The notes beneath the pieces are model-generated. The model was given only the letters and a program-made list of their open reading frames with translations, searched no databases and was not told where the DNA came from. A program made the translations under genes and the position numbers. Of a DNA stretch of 16,153 nt, positions 1 to 7,996 are shown piece after piece. The stretch covers positions 1-16,153 of the forward strand of contig JARXAU010000240.1 in the NCBI GenBank assembly GCA_029865675.1, in the 5' to 3' direction. This DNA is from Rhodoferax sp. (GTDB lineage: Bacteria; Pseudomonadota; Gammaproteobacteria; Burkholderiales; Burkholderiaceae_C). Each line of letters opens with the position of its first letter. Within the stretch, counting starts at the first letter, position 1.

Positions 1-405
1 CGCCTGCACCGCCGGTTGCTCGATGAGCACCGCACCGCTGGTGGCAACCATCACCGGGTCCAGCACCACGTGGGGCAGCTGGTGGCGGTCTATGGCGCCG
101 GCTACGGTGGCAACCACTTCTGCCGAATGCAGCATTCCAACCTTGACTGCGTGCACGCCTATGTCGTCCACCACGGCATCAATCTGCTGGCGCAGCATCT
201 CGGTCGGCACGGCGTGGATGGCGCGCACACCTTGGGTGTTTTGTGCGGTGAGCGCGGTAATGGCGCACATGCCAAAGCAGCCCAAGGCTGAAAACGTCTT
301 CAGGTCGGCCTGAATGCCCGCGCCGCCGCCGCTGTCAGAGCCTGCGATGGTTAGCACACGCGGATATTCGAAAGTAAAAGGCGCGGTGGTAACGGATGGA
401 TTCAT
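1..405 (-). CDS. thiD: Hydroxymethylpyrimidine/phosphomethylpyrimidine kinase (ThiD), 5' part only
   Basis: The protein phosphorylates 4-amino-5-hydroxymethyl-2-methylpyrimidine (HMP) and HMP-phosphate in cytoplasmic thiamine synthesis. The first 135 residues are visible and the frame is open to the window edge, so the C-terminal half lies outside. Recognition rests on the N-terminal motif AGSDSGGGAGIQADLKTF (residues 21-38), ALTAQNTQGV (51-60), VKVGML (87-92) and LDPVMVATSG (115-124), all typical of the ribokinase-like ThiD fold. Gln32 sits in the pyrimidine-binding motif. The ATG at 405 is chosen because it directly precedes the conserved block. Only a weak purine stretch (AGAG) lies before it. 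The gene follows fabI by 45 nt on the same strand, so co-transcription is likely though not functionally obvious. Family assignment is secure; the separate bifunctional ThiDE form cannot be excluded without the C-terminus. Confidence 0.93.
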   Translation of the reverse strand, partial: MNPSVTTAPFTFEYPRVLTIAGSDSGGGAGIQADLKTFSALGCFGMCAITALTAQNTQGVRAIHAVPTEMLRQQIDAVVDDIGVHAVKVGMLHSAEVVATVAGAIDRHQLPHVVLDPVMVATSGAVLIEQPAVQA

Positions 406-450
406 GCTCTATTTTTTTCAAAGAGTGCGAAGTTCATGCGCTGCGAAAAC

Positions 451-1233
451 TCAATCTGACACCACGCCCATGGTCTTGCTGTAGCCACCGTCCACATAGG
501 TGATCTCGGCCGTCACACCGCCAGCCAGGTCGCTAAGCAAAAAAGCGGCCACGTTGCCCACGTCTTCGGTGGTCACGTTGCGTCGGATAGGCGAGGCACC
601 GGCCACCAGGCTCAGTAGCTTGCCGAAGTCTTTGATACCGCTGGCCGCCAGGGTCTTGATGGGCCCGGCGCTGATGCCGTTGACGCGAATGCCCCTGGCG
701 CCCACAGCCTCAGCCAGGTAGCGCACCGACGATTCCAGCGACGCTTTGGCCAAGCCCATGGTGTTGTAGTTGGGGATGATGCGCTCAGCGCCCAAGTAGG
801 TCAGCGTCAACAGCGCGGACTTCGGGTTGAGGTAGGGCAGGGCTGCCTTGGCCATAGCGGGAAAGCTGTAGGCGCTGATGTCATGGGCGATTTTGTAGCC
901 CTCGCGACTTAAGCCATCTAAAAAATTACCGGCAATTGCCTCACGCGGCGCAAACCCAATGGCGTGCACAAAACCGTCAAAGGTTGGCCAGTGCGTCGTC
1001 AGGTCGGCAAACAAGCGCTCGATCTGCGCGTCATCGCCCACGTCGCAGTCAAAAATCAGCTCGGAGTCAAAGTCGGCTGCAAACTCGGTGATGCGGTCTT
1101 TGAACCGATCGCCTACGTAGCTAAATGCAAGTTCTGCCCCCTGCGCGCGGCAGGCCTTCGCAATGCCGTAAGCAATGGAGCGATTTGACAAAACGCCGGT
1201 AATCAACAATTTCTTGCCTGCTAAAAAACCCAT
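451..1233 (-). CDS. fabI: Enoyl-[acyl-carrier-protein] reductase (NADH), FabI
   Basis: FabI reduces trans-2-enoyl-ACP in the last step of each cycle of type II fatty acid synthesis in the cytoplasm. The 260-residue protein has the usual length and an SDR Rossmann fold. The N-terminal cofactor motif is TGVLSNRSIAYGIA (12-25). The catalytic set Tyr146, Tyr156 and Lys163 falls at the same numbers as in Escherichia coli FabI (TYLGAE, NYNTMGLAKAS). The residues whose change is known to give triclosan resistance in E. coli, Gly93, Met159 and Phe203, are all unchanged, so a drug-sensitive enzyme is expected (inference). The ATG at 1233 follows a GAGG ribosome binding site by 6 nt. The gene is transcribed away from rimP; thiD follows it. 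Confidence 0.97.
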   Translation of the reverse strand: MGFLAGKKLLITGVLSNRSIAYGIAKACRAQGAELAFSYVGDRFKDRITEFAADFDSELIFDCDVGDDAQIERLFADLTTHWPTFDGFVHAIGFAPREAIAGNFLDGLSREGYKIAHDISAYSFPAMAKAALPYLNPKSALLTLTYLGAERIIPNYNTMGLAKASLESSVRYLAEAVGARGIRVNGISAGPIKTLAASGIKDFGKLLSLVAGASPIRRNVTTEDVGNVAAFLLSDLAGGVTAEITYVDGGYSKTMGVVSD

Positions 1234-1339
1234 GTCAATCCTCGGTATTGAAATTAAAAAAAGCGCGGTGGAATTGTCGCATGCGCAAATCGGGCTGATT
1301 TTCGGGGTTCGATTCGGGGTTTGATTATGTGTTGTGGGC

Positions 1340-1345
1340 TACAAT
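1340..1345 (+). promoter_or_regulatory. Putative -10 box (TACAAT) ahead of the rimP-nusA-infB operon
   Basis: TACAAT is a five-of-six match to the sigma-70 -10 consensus and lies in the 227-nt gap between divergent fabI and rimP. No good -35 stands at 16-18 nt; the nearest candidate, TTGATT at 1321-1326, leaves a spacer of only 13 nt. A start near 1352 would give a leader of about 110 nt to rimP and would place the hairpin at 1361 close to the 5' end of the RNA. Confidence 0.5.
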
Positions 1346-1360
1346 GCGCCCTTCACGACC

Positions 1361-1392
1361 AAACGGGCGGGTTTTTACCGCCCGTTTTTTTT
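1361..1392 (+). terminator. Terminator-shaped hairpin in the rimP leader (possible attenuator)
   Basis: AAACGGGCGG (1361-1370) and CCGCCCGTTT (1378-1387) form a perfect 10-bp stem with a 7-nt loop, followed by eight T (1385-1392). The dyad continues beyond the T-run as GACC (1357-1360) and GGTC (1393-1396). The T-run is on the plus-strand side only, and the upstream gene fabI runs the other way. It therefore cannot be the terminator of an upstream plus-strand gene in this window. It lies between the TACAAT box and rimP, which suggests attenuation of the operon. A second imperfect hairpin follows (CGATG 1407-1411 with CATCG 1431-1435). Confidence 0.7.
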
Positions 1393-1460
1393 GGTCGATC
1401 GTTTTTCGATGCCGCGCGCCAAGCGGGTTGCATCGCCTCATTGAAATGGATTGAACGGAC

Positions 1461-2072
1461 GTGGCATTGCAAGACATCGTGGCGCAAATCGTGGATGGCC
1501 TGGGCTATGACTTGGTCGAAATCGACCGGTCGGCAGGGGGTTTGTTGCGTGTCACGATTGATCTGCCATGGGTGCAGGCGGCTTCGGGCGAGCCCCAGCT
1601 AGAGCAGTTCATTACGGTAGAAGACTGCGAAAAGGTCACGCGTCAATTGCAGTTCGCCCTGGAGGTGGATGGCATTGAATACCGCCGGTTGGAGGTGTCG
1701 TCCCCCGGAATAGACCGTCCTTTGCGCCACGTGGCGGATTTTGAGCGCTTTGTCGGCCAGGTGGTGGATGTGACCTTGAAGGCGCCTATTGGTGCGGCGG
1801 CCACTGGCCAGGTCAGTGCCAGCCGCAAGAAGTTTCGCGGAACGTTGGAGCGAACCCTGGATGGCGCAGGTCAGGTCGGTTGGCAAATTGTTTGGAGCGA
1901 TGCGCCCGAGGTCAAGCCCGGCCAGCGCGTGAGCAAAAAGCGGCTTGCGCCGCCCTTGCAGGCACTGGGCTTTGCGTTGGACGAATTGCGCGAGGCGCGT
2001 TTGGCACCCATTGTTAGTTTCAAAGGGCGCGGCGGCGCCGCGGCTTTGGATGGTGATGAATCAGTTTCGTAG
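1461..2072 (+). CDS. rimP: Ribosome maturation factor RimP
   Basis: RimP binds the 30S subunit and helps its late maturation. The 203-residue protein carries the family core GYDLVEI (15-21), LRVTID (29-34), TVEDCEKVTRQL (52-63), and the signature SSPGIDRPL (80-88), followed by the C-terminal SH3-like part with FRGTL (125-129). It is longer than the roughly 150-residue E. coli protein. Extra length lies in an insert around residues 37-48 and in a C-terminal extension after about residue 170; both look familiar from Comamonadaceae. The start is GTG at 1461, chosen because the conserved N-terminus ALQDIV begins there and no ATG is suitably placed. The ribosome binding site is poor. It is the first gene of the rimP-nusA-infB operon, 32 nt before nusA. 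Confidence 0.93.
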   Translation: MALQDIVAQIVDGLGYDLVEIDRSAGGLLRVTIDLPWVQAASGEPQLEQFITVEDCEKVTRQLQFALEVDGIEYRRLEVSSPGIDRPLRHVADFERFVGQVVDVTLKAPIGAAATGQVSASRKKFRGTLERTLDGAGQVGWQIVWSDAPEVKPGQRVSKKRLAPPLQALGFALDELREARLAPIVSFKGRGGAAALDGDESVS

Positions 2073-2104
2073 TAATTGAATAGAGTGTTTAGGAGAGTCA
2101 AGGC

Positions 2105-3610
2105 ATGAATCGCGAATTGTTAATGTTGGTCGAAGCTATTTCACGTGAGAAAAACGTGGAGCGAGATGTGGTGCTCGCCGCAGTAGAGGCCGCGCTCGCG
2201 CAAGCCACAAAAAAGCTCTACGCGGGCGACGTGGATATCCGGGTTGCGCTGGACCGCGATAGCGGAAATTACGAAACCTTCCGCCGCTGGCATGTGGTTC
2301 CGGATGAGGCCGGGCTGCAGTTGCCCGACCAAGAAATATTGCTGTTTGAGGCAAAAGAGCAGATTTCGGACATCGAAGTCGATGAATACATTGAGGAGCC
2401 GATCGAGTCTTTACCCATTGGGCGCATTGGTGCGATGGCGGCCAAGCAAGTGATTTTGCAAAAGATTCGCGATGCAGAGCGTGAAATGCTGCTCAACGAG
2501 TTCATGTCTCGGGGCGACAACATATTTGTTGGCACTGTCAAGCGCATGGACAAAGGCGATCTGATTGTTGAGAGCGGCCGGGTCGAGGGCCGCTTGCGCC
2601 GCAACGAAATGATTCCTAAGGAAAACTTCCGCGCGGGAGACCGGGTTCGCGCCATGATCATGGAAGTGGACCTGACCTTGCGCGGTGCGCCGATTGTGCT
2701 GTCTCGCTCCGCGCCGGACTTCATGATTGAGCTGTTCCGCCAAGAAGTGCCCGAGATCGAACAGGGCTTGCTGGAGATCAAATCCTGTGCTCGCGACGCA
2801 GGCTCGCGCGCCAAGATCGCGGTGTTGTCCCACGACAAGCGTGTGGATCCGATTGGAACCTGCGTTGGCGTGCGTGGCACCCGCGTCAATGGGGTGACCA
2901 ACGAACTCGCTGGCGAGCGGGTGGATATCGTGCTGTGGAGCGAAGACCCAGCGCAGTTTGTGATCGGCGCACTGGCGCCTGCGAACGTGTCGTCGATCGT
3001 CGTGGATGAAGAGCGCCACGCCATGGATGTGGTGGTGGACGAGGAAAATCTGGCGATTGCGATTGGCCGCGGTGGCCAAAATGTGCGCCTGGCATCTGAG
3101 TTGACCGGCTGGAAAATCAACATCATGGACGCCGTAGAGTCCGCGCAAAAGCAGGCGGTGGAAACCGATTCGGGGCGCAAGCTGTTCATGGACAAGCTTG
3201 ATGTAGACGAAGAAATTGCCGACATCCTGATTGCCGAGGGTTTTACTAGCTTAGAAGAAGTGGCGTACGTGCCGCTGCAAGAGATGCTGGAAATCGAGAG
3301 CTTTGACGAAGACACCGTCAACGAACTGCGCACCCGCGCCAAAGATGCTTTGTTGACGATGGAAATCGCCCGTGAAGAAAACGTGGGCGAGGTATCACAA
3401 GACCTGCGCGATCTTGCAGGCTTGAGCCTAGAGGCCATTGCCAAGCTGGCCGAATCCGGCGTCCATACGCTGGACGATTTCGCTGACCTGGCAACCGACG
3501 AACTTACAGAAATCACCGGCCAGTCTGCGGACGAAGCCACGGCCCTGATCATGAAGGCGCGCGAACATTGGTTTATCAATGACGCCGCTTCTCACGAGTC
3601 ACGGTCATGA
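2105..3610 (+). CDS. nusA: Transcription termination/antitermination factor NusA
   Basis: NusA binds RNA polymerase and nascent RNA, promotes pausing and intrinsic termination, and takes part in rRNA antitermination. At 501 residues it has the full proteobacterial layout. The polymerase-binding N-terminal domain spans about 1-130. The S1 domain spans about 136-200 (FVGTVKRMDKGDLIVE). KH1 and KH2 follow, with RNA-binding loops GVRG (255-258) and GRGG (321-324). Two acidic C-terminal repeats lie near 365-420 and 432-490, so the autoinhibitory C-terminal part is present. The ATG follows AGGAG (2091-2095) by 9 nt. infB starts 15 nt after its stop codon. In E. coli NusA regulates its own operon through leader termination, which makes the hairpin upstream of rimP relevant here (inference). 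Confidence 0.98.
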   Translation: MNRELLMLVEAISREKNVERDVVLAAVEAALAQATKKLYAGDVDIRVALDRDSGNYETFRRWHVVPDEAGLQLPDQEILLFEAKEQISDIEVDEYIEEPIESLPIGRIGAMAAKQVILQKIRDAEREMLLNEFMSRGDNIFVGTVKRMDKGDLIVESGRVEGRLRRNEMIPKENFRAGDRVRAMIMEVDLTLRGAPIVLSRSAPDFMIELFRQEVPEIEQGLLEIKSCARDAGSRAKIAVLSHDKRVDPIGTCVGVRGTRVNGVTNELAGERVDIVLWSEDPAQFVIGALAPANVSSIVVDEERHAMDVVVDEENLAIAIGRGGQNVRLASELTGWKINIMDAVESAQKQAVETDSGRKLFMDKLDVDEEIADILIAEGFTSLEEVAYVPLQEMLEIESFDEDTVNELRTRAKDALLTMEIAREENVGEVSQDLRDLAGLSLEAIAKLAESGVHTLDDFADLATDELTEITGQSADEATALIMKAREHWFINDAASHESRS

Positions 3611-3625
3611 AAGGTTACCCTCTAA

Positions 3626-6523
3626 ATGTCAATCACGACTGTCGCTGAGTTCGCCAATGAGCTCAAAAAATCCACCGAAGCCCTGTTAGAGCAACTGAAG
3701 TCTGCCGGCGTAAGCAAGGCGTCGCCCAGCGACGCGTTGACCGATGCAGACAAGCAAAGTCTGCTGAGCTACCTGCAAAGTAGCCACGGCACCGCCGCTG
3801 CTGACCGCAAAAAAATCACCTTGGTGAAGAAGCAGACCACCGAAATCAAACAGGCTGATGCCAGTGGCAAAGCACGCACGATCCAAGTAGAAGTGCGTAA
3901 AAAGCGTACGTTTGTCCGTCGCGAAGATGGGATGGATGCGCAACCAGAAGGCACTGAGACACCGCAGGCGACAGCGAGCGTGACGCAGGTTATTGACGAA
4001 GCGGAACTGGTGCGCCGCGAAGAAGAGGCACGCCACCAGGCCGAATTCATTCGCCGTCAGGAAGAAGAACTGGCCGCTCGCCGCCAAGAGCGTGAGGAGC
4101 AAGAAGCCAAAGCCCGCGCGGCCCATGAAAAGGCTGCGGCAGAAGCGGCTCAGGCGCAAGCCGAGGCGGCTGCGAAGGCACTTGCCGCAAAAGCCGCATC
4201 TTCGGAAGCACCCAGCGCGCGCCTTACGCCCGAGCCGGGTCTTGGCGAGGACCAAGGCAATGCCACTGCTCTGGCTGCTGCAGCCGCGCGCGAAGCGGCG
4301 CTGGCCAATGCGGCTTTGGCATCCAAAGCCGCAGCTGCGGACGAGGCCAAGCGTGCCTCCGAACTCGGCGACCGTCGCCGCAAGGCCGAAGCCGAGGCAG
4401 CAGCCATTCGCCTGATGATGGCCACGCCAAACAAAGTGGCCGTGCCCTTGAAAAAGCCCGAGCCGCCCAAGCCTGTGGTGGACGCCAAGGCCGCCATCAA
4501 AGGAACCTTGCACAAACCAGCGACCGGCTCCACCGTGGCCAAGCCCGCTGCAAGCACCACTGCCGCAGGCGCTGGCAAAGAAGTCAAGTCCGCCAAGCTC
4601 TCCAGCAGCTGGGCGGGTGATCCGGCTAAAAAGAAAGAACTCAAAACCCGTGGCGACACCGGTGCGGGTGCCGGGCGCTCGACCAACTGGCGCGCAGGGC
4701 CGCGCGGCCGCCGCAGCAACGACCGCGACCGTGACGACCATGTGCAAGCCGCACCGGTGGAAGCCCGCGTTCTCGAAGTCCACGTGCCCGAAACCATCAC
4801 CGTGGCCGAGCTGGCGCACAAGATGGCGGTGAAAGCCTCCGAGGTCATCAAGCAGCTGATGAAGCTGGGCCAAATGGTCACCATCAACCAGCCGCTGGAC
4901 CAGGACACCGCGATGATCGTGGTCGAAGAACTGGGCCACACCGCTGTGATCGCGGCGCTGGACGACCCCGAAGCCTTCACCGACGACGACGTGACGCAAG
5001 CCCAGTTTGAGTCACTGCCGCGCGCTCCGGTGGTCACCGTCATGGGCCACGTGGACCATGGCAAGACCTCTCTGCTGGACTACATTCGCCGCGCCAAAGT
5101 GGCGTCTGGCGAAGCCGGTGGCATTACCCAGCACATAGGCGCCTACCACGTGGAAACACCGCGCGGCATGATCTCTTTCTTGGACACCCCGGGCCACGAA
5201 GCGTTTACCGCCATGCGTGCCCGTGGTGCCAAGGCCACCGACATCGTGATTTTGGTGGTCGCGGCCGACGACGGCGTCATGCCGCAAACCAAAGAGGCGA
5301 TCAAGCACGCCAAGGCGGCGGGCGTGCCCATCGTGGTGGCGATCAACAAGATCGACAAACCCGACTCCAACCCCGAGCGCGTGAAAAACGAGCTGGTCGT
5401 TGAAGAGGTGGTTCCTGAGGAATTTGGTGGCGATTCGCCTTTTGTGTCCGTGTCCGCCAAAACCGGCCAGGGCATCGACCAATTGCTGGAACAGGTGTTG
5501 CTGCAGGCCGAAGTGCTGGAACTGCGCGCCCCGGTCTCGTCCATGGCCAAGGGCTTGGTGATCGAGGCGCGGCTGGACAAAGGGCGCGGCCCTGTAGCCA
5601 CGATTTTGGTGCAGTCGGGCACGCTCAAGACCGGCGATGTGGTGCTGGCTGGCCAAACCTTTGGCCGTGTGCGCGCCATGCTGGACGAAAACGGCAAGGC
5701 GATCAAAGAAGCCGGGCCGTCCATTCCGGTCGAAATCCAAGGTCTCACCGACGTGCCGCAGGCGGGTGACGAGTTCATGGTCATGTCCGACGAACGCCGC
5801 GCCCGTGAAATTGCCACCTACCGCGCTGGCAAGTTCCGCAACACCAAGCTGGCCAAGCAGCAAGCCGCCAAGCTGGAAAACATGTTCAGCGATATGTCCG
5901 GCGGCGACGTCAAGATGCTGCCCATCATCGTCAAGGCCGACGTGCAGGGTTCGCAAGAGGCACTGGCTGCGTCTTTGCTCAAGCTCTCGACCGACGAGGT
6001 CAAGGTGCAAATGGTGTATTCCGCCGTGGGCGGCATCAGCGAGTCCGACATCAATTTGGCCATTGCGTCCAAGGCGGTGGTGATCGGCTTCAATGTGCGT
6101 GCCGACGCCGGTGCACGCAAATTGGCCGAACACAATGGCGTGGACATCCATTACTACAGCATCATTTACGACGCGGTTGACGAACTCAAAGCCGCCATGT
6201 CAGGCATGCTGGCGCCGGAAAAGCGCGAAGAAGTGATTGGCTTTGCCGAGATTCGCACCGTGTTTGTGGCGTCCAAGATTGGCACTGTGGCCGGCTGTAT
6301 GGTTACCGGTGGCCACGTCAACCGCAGCGCGCATTTCCGCCTGTTGCGCGACAACGCGGTCATTTATACCGGCGAGCTGGATTCGCTCAAGCGCATGAAA
6401 GACGATGTGCGCGAAGTCAAGGAAGGCTTTGAGTGCGGTATCAAACTTAAGAACTACAACGACATCGCCGTGGGCGACCAGTTGGAATTCTTTGAGATCA
6501 AAGAAATCGCCCGGAGCATATGA
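3626..6523 (+). CDS. infB: Translation initiation factor IF-2
   Basis: IF-2 is the GTPase that brings initiator fMet-tRNA to the 30S subunit and promotes subunit joining. The 965-residue protein starts with an IF2-N domain (about 1-50). A long Ala/Glu/Arg-rich charged helix follows (about 125-260), then a Lys/Pro/Ala linker and a basic Gly/Arg patch near 345-370. A second IF2-N-like domain lies at about 380-440. The GTPase has G1 GHVDHGKT (474-481), G3 DTPGH (520-524), G4 NKID (574-577) and a SAKTG G5 segment. The C-terminal tRNA-binding domain ends with FECGIKLKNYNDIAVGD. Ribosome binding site AAGG lies 11 nt before ATG, directly after the nusA stop. Shorter isoforms by internal initiation are known in E. 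coli; I saw no strong internal site here. Confidence 0.98.
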   Translation: MSITTVAEFANELKKSTEALLEQLKSAGVSKASPSDALTDADKQSLLSYLQSSHGTAAADRKKITLVKKQTTEIKQADASGKARTIQVEVRKKRTFVRREDGMDAQPEGTETPQATASVTQVIDEAELVRREEEARHQAEFIRRQEEELAARRQEREEQEAKARAAHEKAAAEAAQAQAEAAAKALAAKAASSEAPSARLTPEPGLGEDQGNATALAAAAAREAALANAALASKAAAADEAKRASELGDRRRKAEAEAAAIRLMMATPNKVAVPLKKPEPPKPVVDAKAAIKGTLHKPATGSTVAKPAASTTAAGAGKEVKSAKLSSSWAGDPAKKKELKTRGDTGAGAGRSTNWRAGPRGRRSNDRDRDDHVQAAPVEARVLEVHVPETITVAELAHKMAVKASEVIKQLMKLGQMVTINQPLDQDTAMIVVEELGHTAVIAALDDPEAFTDDDVTQAQFESLPRAPVVTVMGHVDHGKTSLLDYIRRAKVASGEAGGITQHIGAYHVETPRGMISFLDTPGHEAFTAMRARGAKATDIVILVVAADDGVMPQTKEAIKHAKAAGVPIVVAINKIDKPDSNPERVKNELVVEEVVPEEFGGDSPFVSVSAKTGQGIDQLLEQVLLQAEVLELRAPVSSMAKGLVIEARLDKGRGPVATILVQSGTLKTGDVVLAGQTFGRVRAMLDENGKAIKEAGPSIPVEIQGLTDVPQAGDEFMVMSDERRAREIATYRAGKFRNTKLAKQQAAKLENMFSDMSGGDVKMLPIIVKADVQGSQEALAASLLKLSTDEVKVQMVYSAVGGISESDINLAIASKAVVIGFNVRADAGARKLAEHNGVDIHYYSIIYDAVDELKAAMSGMLAPEKREEVIGFAEIRTVFVASKIGTVAGCMVTGGHVNRSAHFRLLRDNAVIYTGELDSLKRMKDDVREVKEGFECGIKLKNYNDIAVGDQLEFFEIKEIARSI

Positions 6524-6609
6524 GCCCCCACGCTGGTCACTACGTGTACTGCGCTGCTACCCGGGGGGGGCGTCGCGCGCCTTGGGGCGTCCCGGCGGCG
6601 CGCGGAGCC
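6524..6609 (+). repeat. GC-rich intergenic insert with G8 tract between infB and rbfA
   Basis: This stretch separates two otherwise tightly packed genes. It starts with a CCCCCACGCTGGTCACTACG segment just after the infB stop codon. It also holds a run of eight G (6563-6570), the direct repeat GGGGCGTC (6567-6574 and 6584-6591) and an 8-bp perfect stem CGCGCGCC/GGCGCGCG (6574-6581/6597-6604) with a 15-nt loop. From memory, similar CCCCCACGCT...CGTGT...GGGGG...TTGGGG sequences recur between genes in Comamonadaceae genomes. I therefore call it a likely dispersed repeat; no second copy is in this window. The stem overlaps the first G of the rbfA ribosome binding site. Confidence 0.5.
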
Positions 6610-6614
6610 TGTCC

Positions 6615-6983
6615 GTGAAGAAAAAGTCCTCTGCACCGAACCGTGGTTTTCGCGTCGCCGACCAGATCCAGCGCGATCTGACCGAGCTGATCGCGCGCGA
6701 GTTGAAAGACCCGCGCGTGGGCATGGTGACCATCCAGTCGGTGGAGGTGACGCCGGACTACGCGCACGCCAAGGTGTATTTCAGCTTGCTGGTGGGAGAC
6801 CCGGTGCAGTGCGCCGAAGGCCTGAACCAGGCGGCGGGTTTCTTGCGCTCGGGTTTGTTCAAGCGCCTGCACATTCACACCGTGCCGACGCTGCATTTTT
6901 TGTTCGACCAGACCACCGAGCGCGCGGCCGATATGAACGCCTTGATCGCGCGTGCGGTGTCGTCGCGCGCCAAAGAGGACTGA
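6615..6983 (+). CDS. rbfA: 30S ribosome-binding factor RbfA
   Basis: RbfA is a small KH-fold protein that binds the 30S subunit near the 5' helix of 16S rRNA during late assembly; in E. coli it is needed for growth in the cold. The 122-residue protein shows RVADQIQRDLTELIARELKD (13-32), the motif DPRVGMVTIQSVEVTPDYAHAKVY (32-55, read as short blocks DPRVG and VTPDYAHAKVY), and PTLHFLFDQT (91-100). The open frame extends upstream into the end of infB. GTG at 6615 is chosen because the conserved part starts soon after and GGAG (6604-6607) lies 7 nt before it. The site sits next to a GC-rich hairpin, which may limit translation (inference). It lies between infB and truB in the operon. Confidence 0.95.
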   Translation: MKKKSSAPNRGFRVADQIQRDLTELIARELKDPRVGMVTIQSVEVTPDYAHAKVYFSLLVGDPVQCAEGLNQAAGFLRSGLFKRLHIHTVPTLHFLFDQTTERAADMNALIARAVSSRAKED

Positions 6984-6989
6984 AAGACG

Positions 6990-7949
6990 ATGAACGCGCC
7001 CCGTGCACGGCTTGCGAGGCGCCCCGTGCACGGGGTGCTGTTGCTGGACAAGCCCTTGGGTTTCTCCAGCAACCAGGCTTTGCAAAAGGCCAAGTGGCTG
7101 TTGCGGGCCGAAAAAGCCGGTCATACCGGCACGCTCGATCCGCTGGCTACCGGGGTTTTGCCGCTGTGCTTTGGTGCGGCGACCAAGTTCAGCCAAATGC
7201 ATTTGGACGCAGACAAGGTGTACGAGGCTGTGCTTCACCTCGGGGTGAAAACCAGTACGGCAGACGCTGAGGGCGAAGTGCTCCGCGATCGGCCGGTGCA
7301 GGTGAGTGAGGAAGATATTGAACGGGTGGTGCGCCAGTTCACCGGGGCGATACGCCAGGTGCCGCCCATGCACAGCGCCTTAAAGAAGGATGGCAAGGCC
7401 TTGTACGAGTACGCCAGGGCCGGTATTGAAGTGGAACGCGCGGCGCGCGATGTAACGATTTACGCTTTGCGCGTGCTGGAAATGCCCACGGCGGCGGCCC
7501 CACATGTGCTGAAAATTGAGGTGAGCTGTAGCAAGGGCACCTACATCCGCACCCTGGGTGAGGACATGGGGGAGGCTTTGGGTTGCGGCGCGCACTTAAG
7601 TGCCTTACGGCGCACCCGCACCGGGGGTTTTGGAGAAACGCAGTGCGTGAGTTTGGAGTCCTTAGAGGCTATGACGGACGCGCAAAGGCTGGGCCTGCTG
7701 CTGCCGGTGGATGCCTTGTTGGAGGGTCATCACCGCGTCACTCTGGAGAGCGAGAGTGCGGGGCGGTTTTTGAGTGGTGTGCGCCGGCGTGGTGAATGGC
7801 CCGACGCAGGGCAGGTGGCGGTGTACGCCGCAAGTCCTGCCGCCTTATTGGGCACGGGCCATGTGAAGGCTGGGGAATTGATACCGGGGCGGCTGTTGAG
7901 TCCGCTCGATATTGCCCAGGTGCAGGCGCAAGCGGTGGCACTGGCCTAG
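6990..7949 (+). CDS. truB: tRNA pseudouridine(55) synthase TruB
   Basis: TruB converts uridine 55 in the T-arm of tRNAs to pseudouridine and also acts as a tRNA folding chaperone. The 319-residue protein begins with the family motif VHGVLLLDKPLGFSSN (13-28) and has GHTGTLDPLATGVLP (44-58), in which Asp50 is the catalytic aspartate. The downstream motifs YEAVLHLG and CSKGTYIRTLGEDMG are also present, followed by a C-terminal PUA-like region. The ATG lies 6 nt after the rbfA stop, with GAGGA (6975-6979) upstream inside the rbfA end. This indicates translational coupling in the rimP to truB operon. Confidence 0.97.
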   Translation: MNAPRARLARRPVHGVLLLDKPLGFSSNQALQKAKWLLRAEKAGHTGTLDPLATGVLPLCFGAATKFSQMHLDADKVYEAVLHLGVKTSTADAEGEVLRDRPVQVSEEDIERVVRQFTGAIRQVPPMHSALKKDGKALYEYARAGIEVERAARDVTIYALRVLEMPTAAAPHVLKIEVSCSKGTYIRTLGEDMGEALGCGAHLSALRRTRTGGFGETQCVSLESLEAMTDAQRLGLLLPVDALLEGHHRVTLESESAGRFLSGVRRRGEWPDAGQVAVYAASPAALLGTGHVKAGELIPGRLLSPLDIAQVQAQAVALA

Positions 7950-7996
7950 GCATTGAATACGAATTGAAATTTGAATCTGTTGAAAGAAAGTGAAAC

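Noticed and set aside
1..313. Plus-strand open frames opposite thiD
   Set aside because: The minus strand encodes the recognisable ThiD N-terminus in an uninterrupted frame; the plus-strand frames show no domain.
1407..1435. Second hairpin in the rimP leader as an antiterminator
   Set aside because: It folds by itself but does not offer a convincing competing pairing with the terminator arms; kept only as a note in the terminator entry.
2269..3579. Open frame of about 436 codons on the minus strand opposite nusA
   Set aside because: It is Ser/Arg-rich low-complexity sequence typical of an antisense shadow; NusA domains explain the region completely.
3686..6151. Several long minus-strand open frames opposite infB
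   Set aside because: They are shadows of the GC-rich, Ala/Lys/Glu-rich infB sequence with no domain resemblance or ribosome binding site.
6405..6614. Extension of the rbfA frame back into the end of infB
   Set aside because: This part reads through infB in another frame and through the repeat; the conserved RbfA sequence starts after GTG 6615, which has GGAG upstream.
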